Assembly: GCA_035384605.1 (NCBI GenBank)
Contig: DAOOIV010000116.1
Location: 1 to 15,333, forward strand
DNA from: Phycisphaerae bacterium
GTDB taxonomy: Bacteria > Planctomycetota > Phycisphaerae > UBA1845 > PWPN01
Direction: 5' to 3'
Length of the DNA: 15,333 bases
The notes below the pieces were generated by a model, which worked only from the letters and a program-made list of their open reading frames with translations, was not told the DNA's origin and did no database searches. Position numbers and translations under genes: made by a program. Below, in pieces: positions 1 to 5,719 of the stretch (positions are counted from its first letter, which is position 1; the number at the start of each line of letters is the position of its first letter).

Positions 1-86
1 GCCCTGCGGGCGAGACTTCTGTCCGGACGTGCCGGATCACGGCGGAGCCCCGGGCGGCCCGTCTGTGGTTACTCCCGCCCCGCCGT

Positions 87-1223
87 CTACACGTTGATGT
101 GCACCACCTTGGCCGGCGGGAAGCCGTTGAACCACGTCGAGGATGCGTGGCTGTAGGCTCCGATGTTCTCGCTGTAGACCAGGTCGCCAAGGTCCAGCTC
201 CGGCAGCGGCTCCGACTGGCAGATGGTATCCAGGGCGTCGCAGGTCGGACCAAAAACCGCACAGAGCTGCGTCGGGCCTTTCTTGAAGGCCTTGATGTGA
301 TACTGACAGTGATCAAAGAGCACGCCCGAAAAGGTGTGATAGATCCCGTCGTTGAGATAGTAGCAGCGCTTGCCGTCTCGCTCGGCCTTACCGATTACCT
401 CGGCGACCAGCGTGGCGGCGGTGGCCACCATGAAACGACCCGGCTCTGCAAGAATCTGCAATTCCTTGGGGAACAGCCGCCGGAACTCCGCGTTCAGGAT
501 CCTGGCCAGGTCCCGGAACCGCTCTACGCTGCCGTCGTAAGGCGCGGGAAAACCGCCCCCGATGTCCAGCAGCTTGAGTTTGTAGCCCCGCCCGGCGCAT
601 TCCTCGAGCACCTGCGCCGACATGTTCAGGGCCTGCACGAAATTGTCGAAATTCGTGCACTGGCTGCCCACGTGGAAACATAGGCCCTCGACAATCAGCC
701 CCGCATCGAAGGCCGCGGCAATCAGGTCGGCGGCCTCACCGGGTGCTGCACCGAACTTGCTCGACAGCTCGACCATGGAACCGGTGTTGGGAACCCGAAT
801 CCGCAACGCCAACCCGGCGTGCGGCGCATGCTTGCGGATCTTGCGAACCTCTTCCAGGTTGTCGTAGGTGACCAGCGGCTTGTACTGATCCAGCTCCTCC
901 AGCGTCGCTTTGTCCTTGATAGGATTGGCGTAGATGATCTTGTCCCAGATGTAGTCCTGCCTGGCCTTGGGCGGCAGGTCGCGAATGTTCTCATAAACCA
1001 GCCGGAACTCGCCGATCGACGCCACGTCAAAGCTGGCTCCGGCCTCGAATAGAGTCTTGATGATCTCCGGGGCCGGGTTGGCCTTGACCGCATAATAAGC
1101 CTGGACGCGCGGTAGCCTCCGCTTGAACTCGGCATAGTTGCGCCGCAGCACATCGTGGTCAACGATAAACAGCGGCGTGCCGTGCTTCCTTGCCAGTTGC
1201 TTGAGTAACGTGTTCTTGGGCAT
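87..1223 (-). CDS. Ornithine (or lysine) decarboxylase-like enzyme, PLP fold type III
   Basis: Cytoplasmic PLP-dependent decarboxylase of the alanine-racemase-fold family, expected to turn ornithine (perhaps also lysine) into putrescine (or cadaverine). The 378-residue protein shows the N-terminal PLP-lysine motif AYYAVKANP (Lys47), HVGSQ in the barrel, DIGGGFP and AEPGRFMVA for phosphate and cofactor binding. Near the C-terminus it has FGPTCDALD with the active-site Cys328-Asp329 pair, and a GAYSHASSTWFNGF tail close to the usual ODC ending. The ATG at 1223 is chosen because TGGAGG sits six bases before it and homology starts right there; the frame is open 20 codons further up without support. 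It lies 146 bases downstream of the deoxyhypusine-synthase-like gene on the same strand, so co-transcription is likely. Family assignment is firm; ornithine versus lysine specificity cannot be told by eye. No clear terminator is seen in the 86 bases that remain downstream. Confidence 0.9.
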   Translation of the reverse strand: MPKNTLLKQLARKHGTPLFIVDHDVLRRNYAEFKRRLPRVQAYYAVKANPAPEIIKTLFEAGASFDVASIGEFRLVYENIRDLPPKARQDYIWDKIIYANPIKDKATLEELDQYKPLVTYDNLEEVRKIRKHAPHAGLALRIRVPNTGSMVELSSKFGAAPGEAADLIAAAFDAGLIVEGLCFHVGSQCTNFDNFVQALNMSAQVLEECAGRGYKLKLLDIGGGFPAPYDGSVERFRDLARILNAEFRRLFPKELQILAEPGRFMVATAATLVAEVIGKAERDGKRCYYLNDGIYHTFSGVLFDHCQYHIKAFKKGPTQLCAVFGPTCDALDTICQSEPLPELDLGDLVYSENIGAYSHASSTWFNGFPPAKVVHINV

Positions 1224-1286
1224 GATCCGCCTCCAGGGTCCCTTGACGAGCCGGTGGCTTGAGGCCGCCGGTACGTTGGTCAAAAA

Positions 1287-1339
1287 CCGCGGGCATAAAC
1301 CCCGCGGCTCGCCACAAACCGAGGGGATAAACCCCTCGG
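1287..1339. repeat. Twin palindromes with near-identical loops between two polyamine genes
   Basis: Two adjacent hairpins lie in the 146-base spacer between the decarboxylase and the deoxyhypusine-synthase-like gene. The first pairs CCGCGGG (1287-1293) with CCCGCGG (1301-1307) around CATAAAC. The second pairs CCGAGGGG (1319-1326) with CCCCTCGG (1332-1339) around ATAAA. Both are followed by GGCTCG, so the unit is repeated about 32 bases apart with stem bases changed on both sides together. They could act as intercistronic RNA hairpins that set the ratio of the two messages, or they may only be dispersed REP-like repeats. Confidence 0.75.
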
Positions 1340-1369
1340 CTCGTCAAGAATCGCGATGGGTAACCGCTC

Positions 1370-2527
1370 CTACAACTGTTTGTTCCGTTTCCAGTACTCC
1401 TTGGAAACCAGATCCCGCAGCTCAGGCAATCGATCGTAGAGCCGCTTGAACCTGCGGGGCTTATGGCGAGCCAAGGCATAATGCGTGAGCAGGGGCAGAG
1501 CCACCGTCGAATCCAGATAGCAGACAATGGCATCTGGAAGCTTGTTGGGATCCACCTTGCCCCAACTGACAGCCTCGTGCGGCGTCGCGCCCGACAGGCC
1601 GCCCGTATCCGGCCTCGCGTCAGTAAACTGGATGAAGAGATCGTGCCCGGCCTCGGGAATCCGCAAGACCTCCTGGATCTGTGGCTCGGTCTGCAAGGTG
1701 AAATTCTTGGGCGATCCGCCGCCCACCAGAACCACGCCGGTTCGCCGCTTCTTCAGCTTGGCATCCAGAACGATCGCGGTGGTCTCGTTGACGTCACGCG
1801 AGGGATTGACCCGCAGCTTGCTGCCCCGAAGCTCGAGCCCGGCCACGTTCATGCCGATCGTCGAGTCGCCCGGCGAGGGGCAGAAACACGGCACGCCGGC
1901 CCGGTACGCCGCCGCGAGAACGGATACGTCCTTATGGCCGGTTTGCTCCTCGAACTCGGCGCAATACTTGCCCAGCAGGTAGTGAAGCTCGGCCGTGCCC
2001 ATCTCGTGCTGGAACTCGGGCTGGAGCAGGATCTGCCGTAGAATGTGGTCGGTCTGCATGAGAACATCGTTGTAGTCCAGAAGGATATCGTAGATCCGCA
2101 CGACGCCGACCTTCCGTAGTTCAGGGTCACGAACGAACGGAGACCCCCTGAACAGCGGCAGGTTCATGGCATGGTGCATGTCGTGGTAGAGGTTTGCCCC
2201 GGTGGAAACGATCCAGTCCACGTAGCCGGCCTTGATCAGCGGTACGATCGCCGAGCAACCCAGTCCGGCAGGGGTAAGGGCTCCTGCCAGGCTCATGCCC
2301 ACGGTCACGTCGGCCTGGAGCATCCGCTCGGTAAACAGCCGACAGGCCTCCTGGAGCCGGGCCGCATTGTAGGCCAGAAACACCTGATCCATCAGGTCCG
2401 GCAGCGATTCCTTCCCGGTGATCGGCTTGGGCAGAATCCGTTTGCCGCACAAGAAACGCTGTTTGCCCTTCGCAAACTTGTGCGGATATTTGCTGGTGAA
2501 TTTCTTCGGCAACTGAATCCTGGCCAT
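1370..2527 (-). CDS. Deoxyhypusine synthase-like aminobutyltransferase (possible homospermidine synthase)
   Basis: The 385-residue protein belongs to the deoxyhypusine synthase family, NAD-dependent enzymes that move an aminobutyl group from spermidine to an acceptor amine through a lysine imine. Visible family blocks are VGMSLAGALTPAGLG, WIVSTGANLYHDMHH, CPSPGDSTIGMN, VVLVGGGSPKNF, FTDARPDTGGLSGATPHEA and SWGK. Lys324 in SWGK matches the catalytic lysine of the eukaryotic enzyme. Bacteria have no eIF5A, so protein hypusination is not the expected job; bacterial relatives have been connected with polyamine synthesis, including homospermidine. The neighbouring decarboxylase (87-1223) and agmatinase (4084-5007) would supply putrescine and support this reading, but the product is inference. 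The ATG at 2527 is chosen over the longer open frame (to 2596) because AGAGGAG lies just upstream and the lysine-rich family start begins there. It is probably transcribed first, with the decarboxylase behind it. Confidence 0.88.
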   Translation of the reverse strand: MARIQLPKKFTSKYPHKFAKGKQRFLCGKRILPKPITGKESLPDLMDQVFLAYNAARLQEACRLFTERMLQADVTVGMSLAGALTPAGLGCSAIVPLIKAGYVDWIVSTGANLYHDMHHAMNLPLFRGSPFVRDPELRKVGVVRIYDILLDYNDVLMQTDHILRQILLQPEFQHEMGTAELHYLLGKYCAEFEEQTGHKDVSVLAAAYRAGVPCFCPSPGDSTIGMNVAGLELRGSKLRVNPSRDVNETTAIVLDAKLKKRRTGVVLVGGGSPKNFTLQTEPQIQEVLRIPEAGHDLFIQFTDARPDTGGLSGATPHEAVSWGKVDPNKLPDAIVCYLDSTVALPLLTHYALARHKPRRFKRLYDRLPELRDLVSKEYWKRNKQL

Positions 2528-2645
2528 TACGGTCTCCTCTGTTCTCGCTCCCCCACCGCCTTGTGCCGCCTGTATGGTGCCCCGCCCTCCACACACGAGG
2601 GGCTTCCGACGTCCGCCATGAGCCTGCCGTCATCGGGCAGCGGCG

Positions 2646-2684
2646 ATGCCCGGCCTGCGGCACGATTCCGGGCATGATGCCGCA
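2646..2684. other. Two interleaved palindromes upstream of the deoxyhypusine synthase-like gene
   Basis: ATGCCCGG (2646-2653) pairs with CCGGGCAT (2668-2675), and TGCGGCA (2656-2662) pairs with TGCCGCA (2678-2684). The arms interleave, so the two stems compete; the connecting loops (2, 5 and 2 bases) look too short for both to form at once. The site lies at the likely transcription start of the minus-strand gene, so it could be an RNA switch in the leader or a DNA operator. The rest of the gap from 2528 to 2914 holds the ribosome site, the promoter candidate and nothing else I can name. Confidence 0.4.
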
Positions 2685-2685
2685 A

Positions 2686-2714
2686 ACCATACTGCCCCTC
2701 TGCCGGGCTTTCAA
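2686..2714 (-). promoter_or_regulatory. Candidate sigma70-type promoter for the deoxyhypusine synthase-like gene
   Basis: On the minus strand TTGAAA (2714-2709) is followed after 17 bases by TATGGT (2691-2686). This is five of six matches to the -35 consensus and four of six to the -10. Transcription would start near 2679 and leave a leader of about 150 bases. Planctomycete promoters are poorly known, so this is a consensus match only. Confidence 0.4.
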
Positions 2715-2914
2715 GAAGAGCGTCTCTCGGCCCGCCTGTGATGTGGCCGTTTTCTGATTCGGCCCCTCGCTCGCGCTCGGGGTTCTGAAAACGCCGCCTG
2801 GATTGTCACCCACGCAGCCTCGGCACCTGGCAACGTGGCTACTGGACAACCGACACCTGATGGGTATGCTTCTCTCATACGATCAAGCGGTTCTGTCAAA
2901 CGGAAAAAGCTGCC

Positions 2915-3229
2915 ATGCCGGATAAGAAACCCGTCGATCCAAGCGCCCATCCGGAGCCGTCCACCAATCCGCTGGCCGCAAGCCAGTTGCCACCCGAACA
3001 ACTGCGAGATGCCCTCAAGGCATTCAAGAAGCGGCTCAAGCTCACCCGGCTCGACGATGAGTCGCGGCTGGGCCACGGGGCGGTAACCAAGGGTGGCCGT
3101 TCGGGCGTCCAGGCCATCCAACCGCCGCTTCAATACCCCAAGGCTGTGTGGGACGAACTGGTCCGGCAAGGCCGACTGAAAAACGCGGGCCATGGGCTCT
3201 ATACACTTGGGAACGAACGATCCGAGTGA
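2915..3229 (+). CDS. Small conserved planctomycete-type protein of unknown function
   Basis: This gene encodes 104 residues with no signal peptide and no membrane segment. The first 25 residues are proline-rich and probably disordered. Residues from about 26 on are charged and helical (PEQLRDALKAFKKRLKLTRL), then come DDESRLG, a TKGGRSGV turn, IQPPLQYPKAVWDELVRQGR and a final GHGLYTL. The pattern DDESRLG...IQPP.QYP..VW.ELV.QG.L...GHGLY resembles a short protein I associate with many planctomycete genomes; that is memory, not a search. It starts at the first ATG of the frame, with only a weak purine stretch (GGAAAAAG) before it. It stands alone on the plus strand between minus-strand genes and runs convergently into the agmatinase fragment. 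I assign no function. The opposing open frame at 2711-3193 shows no recognisable motif and is not called. Confidence 0.6.
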   Translation: MPDKKPVDPSAHPEPSTNPLAASQLPPEQLRDALKAFKKRLKLTRLDDESRLGHGAVTKGGRSGVQAIQPPLQYPKAVWDELVRQGRLKNAGHGLYTLGNERSE

Positions 3230-3298
3230 GCTGCCGCCGCGAGAGACTCATTCACACATCAAGGCACGCCGGTCATCACCACTTCGGTTAATGAGATC

Positions 3299-3514
3299 TC
3301 ATTTCCCACTGCTCCGCGCAAGCGTGTACGACAGGATCTTATACACCAGCTTCGCCGACAGAAAGTCCGGCGCCACGAATCCGGGAATGGGGGCGAGTTC
3401 GACCACATCAAAAACGGGAACGCGAGCGGCTTCGCGGGTAATCACCCGGCAGATACCGAGCATCCGCTGCCAGAGAATCCCGCCGGGCTCGGGGGTGCCG
3501 ACCGCCGGCTTGAT
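3299..3514 (-). pseudogene. Orphan 3' fragment of an agmatinase gene
   Basis: The fragment has 72 codons including a TGA stop and reads in frame as the last quarter of an agmatinase. It contains PAVGTPEPGG, FDVVELAPIPGF, APDFLSAKLVYKILSYT and ends LARSSGK. It has no start and begins just after the metal-binding DLDGLDPS of the intact gene (the fragment corresponds to residue 237 onward), so it cannot be an enzyme. It matches the end of the intact agmatinase at 4084-5007 almost exactly but carries Lys for Met238, Gly for the Glu in MLEICR and Val for the Ile in GFIAP. The last seven residues differ (VSSGRDQ in the intact gene) although both tails have the same length. The reading frame is undamaged, so separation is recent or the sequence was exchanged. 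It may be the original end of the gene, displaced by the toxin-antitoxin insertion. Confidence 0.85.
3323..3514. repeat. Direct repeat copy 1 flanking the toxin-antitoxin pair
   Basis: This is a 192-base stretch identical to 4108-4299 except for seven substitutions that I count by eye, with no gaps and a constant offset of 785 bases. The inner end coincides with the last base of the antitoxin stop codon; the outer end lies within the last codons of the agmatinase fragment. The repeat is coding sequence, far longer than a target duplication made by a transposase. Confidence 0.92.
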
Positions 3515-3786
3515 TACTCCTCAGATTCTTGCTCCAGTTGCCGCTTGAGGGTCTCGTGCGGAATCGACTGGCCCCGCTCAAACCGCTGCCGTGCCGTGGT
3601 TCCTCTGGCGACCTGTTCGGGATGATGTGCCCACATTTCGTCGTCGAGATCCGTTTCGTCCGCAGGCTCGATCCGGGCGATCACGCGGCCTCCCTCCCGA
3701 AGAATCGCCCCTTCAGGCGACCGAACGGAATCACGGACCTGTTCAGCGGTCAAACCTTCTTCGCCAAGATCAATCACTCGAATCAT
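3514..3786 (-). CDS. Antitoxin-like protein, partner of the RelE/ParE toxin (Phd/YefM-like)
   Basis: The 90-residue acidic protein would neutralise the toxin encoded just before it and probably repress the module. The middle (SPEGAILREGGRVIARIEP) resembles the strand-turn-strand of Phd/YefM-type antitoxins. The acidic linker ETDLDDE and the helical C-terminus (ERGQSIPHETLKRQLEQ) fit a toxin-binding tail. The ATG at 3786 is preferred because GAGG lies six bases upstream; a TTG at 3801 in the same frame has no such site. The gene overlaps the toxin end by 17 bases, so the two are translationally linked. Its TAA stop ends exactly where the repeated agmatinase fragment begins. The assignment rests on size, position and weak sequence likeness, so the family name is tentative. 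Confidence 0.7.
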   Translation of the reverse strand: MIRVIDLGEEGLTAEQVRDSVRSPEGAILREGGRVIARIEPADETDLDDEMWAHHPEQVARGTTARQRFERGQSIPHETLKRQLEQESEE

Positions 3787-4072
3787 GTGCGGCCTCGTCA
3801 AGCGTCATTCTTCCCTTGAACCTGACAGCCACCACCAGCACGATCTGCCGGTCTTCGTAGACGTCATAGAACACACGGTAGTCACCAACACGCAGGCGAT
3901 ACCCCGCGAGCACCGGCGGTTCCAACTTCTTGATCGCTTGTCGGCTGACGCGACTCGGCTCATCTCGCAAATGGCGCTCGATGGCGCCGAGAATAGCCAC
4001 TTGGTCCACCCGCCGCAGTGCTCGCAGGTCATCCACGGCCGTCCGGTCATAGTGTATCTCGAACCGAGCCAT
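3770..4072 (-). CDS. RelE/ParE superfamily toxin
   Basis: This is a 100-residue basic protein of the usual size for RelE/ParE toxins. It has an N-terminal strand (ARFEIHYDRTAVDDLRAL), a helical hairpin with IERHLRD, and the family hallmark YRLRVGDYRVFYDV followed by IVLVVAVRFKGR. Arg61 and Arg84 sit where ribosome-dependent RelE nucleases carry catalytic arginines, but ParE relatives share this pattern, so mRNA cleavage versus gyrase inhibition is open. It comes first and the antitoxin second, the order known from HigBA-like modules. The start at 4072 lies only 11 bases after the agmatinase stop, leaving no room for a promoter outside the agmatinase gene. Transcription from the agmatinase promoter is therefore likely. 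A weak AGGG lies nine bases before the start. Confidence 0.85.
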   Translation of the reverse strand: MARFEIHYDRTAVDDLRALRRVDQVAILGAIERHLRDEPSRVSRQAIKKLEPPVLAGYRLRVGDYRVFYDVYEDRQIVLVVAVRFKGRMTLDEAAHDSSD

Positions 4073-4083
4073 TCTGCCATGCC

Positions 4084-5007
4084 CTATTGATCCCGTCCTG
4101 ACGAGACCGTGTACGAGAGGATCTTATACACCAGCTTCGCCGACAGAAAGTCCGGGGCGATGAATCCGGGAATGGGGGCGAGTTCGACCACATCAAAAAC
4201 GGGAACGCGAGCGGCTTCGCGGGTAATCACCCGGCAGATTTCGAGCATCCGCTGCCAGAGAATCCCGCCGGGCTCGGGGGTGCCGACCGCCGGCATGATC
4301 GACGGATCGAGGCCGTCCAGGTCAATGGTCAAGAAAACCTGTTGCCCGCGGACAAACGCGGCCAGGTCTTTGAGGAACGCTCCGTCGGGGGCGATCGACT
4401 CCTCGGCAAAGACCGTGTGTACCCGGTCGCAGGAGCGGCGGAACGGCTCTTCGCCGGCCGAGATGTTGCGGATGCCGATCTGGAAGACCGGGCAGACGTC
4501 CAGAATCCGCCGGGCGGCACAGGCGTGACTGAACGGCGAACCCTCGTACTCATCTCGCAGATCGGCATGGGCATCCACTTGAACACAGACGAGATTGTCC
4601 TTGCCGATCGTCCGGGCAATGCCTCGGACCACGCCAGGCGAAATTGTGTGCTCGCCGCCGAGCAGGACCAGCACCTCCGGTCGTGGCTTGCCCGAAAGGA
4701 TCACCGCGACAGCTTCCTCAATCGCCTTGACCATCAGGTCGGGCGAGCGGTGAACCAAAGCGAGCGGGTTCATCGTGTGAACGCCATACTCCATCGCCGG
4801 CTCCTTGCCGAACTCACAATCAAAAAGCTCGACCTGCCGCGAGGCGGCGATGATCGCGGCCGGGCCGTTGCGAGTGCCCGCACCGTAAGAGGTCGTGGAC
4901 TCGTACGGGACAGGCAGCAACCACGCTCTGGCCCGCTGCGGCGACGACAGCTCTTCCGGAAGCCCCAGAAAATTCCACGGCGTTTGAAACAAGCCTTCTT
5001 GGCTCAT
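4084..5007 (-). CDS. speB: Agmatinase (agmatine ureohydrolase)
   Basis: This is a cytoplasmic Mn2+-dependent ureohydrolase of the arginase/agmatinase family; agmatinases hydrolyse agmatine to putrescine and urea. The 307 residues match the usual length of bacterial SpeB. Metal ligands are visible: His120 in GGEHT, Asp145, His147 and Asp149 in DAHADL, and Asp229 and Asp231 in DLDGLD. SHACAARRI and the C-terminal FDVVELAPI also fit the family. The ATG at 5007 has AAGGAG six bases upstream. The last 63 codons or so lie in a direct repeat whose other copy sits beyond the toxin-antitoxin genes (3323-3514). The final seven residues, VSSGRDQ, differ from those in that other copy, so the gene end may have been replaced. 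The toxin starts 11 bases after the stop. Together with the decarboxylase at 87-1223 it gives two putrescine routes; no arginine decarboxylase is in the window. Confidence 0.92.
   Translation of the reverse strand: MSQEGLFQTPWNFLGLPEELSSPQRARAWLLPVPYESTTSYGAGTRNGPAAIIAASRQVELFDCEFGKEPAMEYGVHTMNPLALVHRSPDLMVKAIEEAVAVILSGKPRPEVLVLLGGEHTISPGVVRGIARTIGKDNLVCVQVDAHADLRDEYEGSPFSHACAARRILDVCPVFQIGIRNISAGEEPFRRSCDRVHTVFAEESIAPDGAFLKDLAAFVRGQQVFLTIDLDGLDPSIMPAVGTPEPGGILWQRMLEICRVITREAARVPVFDVVELAPIPGFIAPDFLSAKLVYKILSYTVSSGRDQ
4108..4299. repeat. Direct repeat copy 2, inside the 3' end of agmatinase
   Basis: This copy lies within the functional agmatinase gene, codon 237 to shortly before the stop. 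Relative to copy 1 the differences cluster at 3332, around 3371-3376, at 3457-3458 and at 3510. Most change synonymous positions and three change a residue. Confidence 0.92.
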
Positions 5008-5070
5008 GAATCGCTCCTTTGCGCGTGAACGTCACTCGTCCGCCACCAGGCCGCACGCGGCACGGCCCGA

Positions 5071-5099
5071 AAAATAACCCCTGCTCGCGGGCGATTCAA
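5071..5099 (-). promoter_or_regulatory. Candidate sigma70-type promoter for agmatinase
   Basis: On the minus strand TTGAAT (5099-5094) and TATTTT (5076-5071) are 17 bases apart, each with four of six consensus matches. The start would fall near 5064, giving a leader of about 57 bases before the AAGGAG site. If real, it would also drive the toxin and antitoxin genes downstream. Confidence 0.35.
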
Positions 5100-5193
5100 G
5101 GAATGCCGACGGCCGCAGGTCTTCGCGGGCTCGTGACAGAAGCGGCGACACTCCTGGCGGCTGACCCGGTTGTTGCGAACGCAAGCCGAAAGC

Positions 5194-5442
5194 AGACCGC
5201 TTCAGCGGTCTCTCCCGAAAAGCAAATAGGCCGGCCGTTTTAAGACTGGTTCACCGTCGGCCAATCCTTCCTTTTCCGTGTTGCCCCATCAAGCCCGTTT
5301 TAACGGGCCTGTCCTTGTCAGGTAAGCTCATTGAAACGGGCTGAGACCATAGAATGGAAGAAGAACCGCAGGCGACCACCAACCGGCTGTATCACGGCCG
5401 GCCTATCAGCCCGCCTTTGGCAAGAAAACCCCCTGAAGGGGG
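5194..5442. repeat. Cluster of three short palindromes in a 0.7 kb gene-free stretch
   Basis: The gap from 5008 to 5719 lies between divergent agmatinase and epimerase genes and holds no gene I can support. It contains AGACCGCT-TC-AGCGGTCT (5194-5211), GCCCGTT-TT-AACGGGC (5293-5308) and CCCCCT-GA-AGGGGG (5429-5442). The first and third share the centre TTCA or its complement TGAA while the stems differ completely. A degenerate half, TTGAAACGGGCT (5331-5342), follows the second. The remainder is low-information GC-rich sequence. Confidence 0.7.
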
Positions 5443-5719
5443 CTTCCGGCCCTCACCAAGTCCCGGGGACGAAACAGGCTGGAAACCTGCCGCTCCTGGC
5501 TGCAAAACATGCCAGGTCCCCGTCGCCGTGGCGACCTCGACGCTGCCGTACTGACCGGATCCCGCAGTTTTCGCGCACATTCTCAAGAAAGGTTGACGAA
5601 AGCGGTACGGGCCTTACGCTGTTGGCACGTCGTCCGCGAGCCAAGCGATCCGACACCGAGGATAGTCCAGTCGGCCCCCTGCCGACGGCACCACAATAGG
5701 ACTTTGCGAGGGCATCTTG

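Noticed and set aside
1370..2527. Protein hypusination function
   Set aside because: The eukaryotic and archaeal target IF5A is not found in bacteria; polyamine synthesis fits the neighbours better.
2646..2684. H-type RNA pseudoknot
   Set aside because: The connecting loops of two bases cannot span stems of seven and eight pairs, so competing hairpins are more plausible.
2711..3193. Minus-strand frame of 160 codons opposite the small conserved gene
   Set aside because: No recognisable motif, while the plus-strand frame has a conserved-looking protein.
3299..3514. A functional second agmatinase
   Set aside because: It lacks a start and all metal-binding residues.
3323..4299. Transposon target-site duplication
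   Set aside because: The repeat is 192 bases of coding sequence and no transposase or terminal inverted repeats are present.
5331..5699. Open frames in the gap before the epimerase
   Set aside because: They run through palindromic repeats and give no protein-like sequence.
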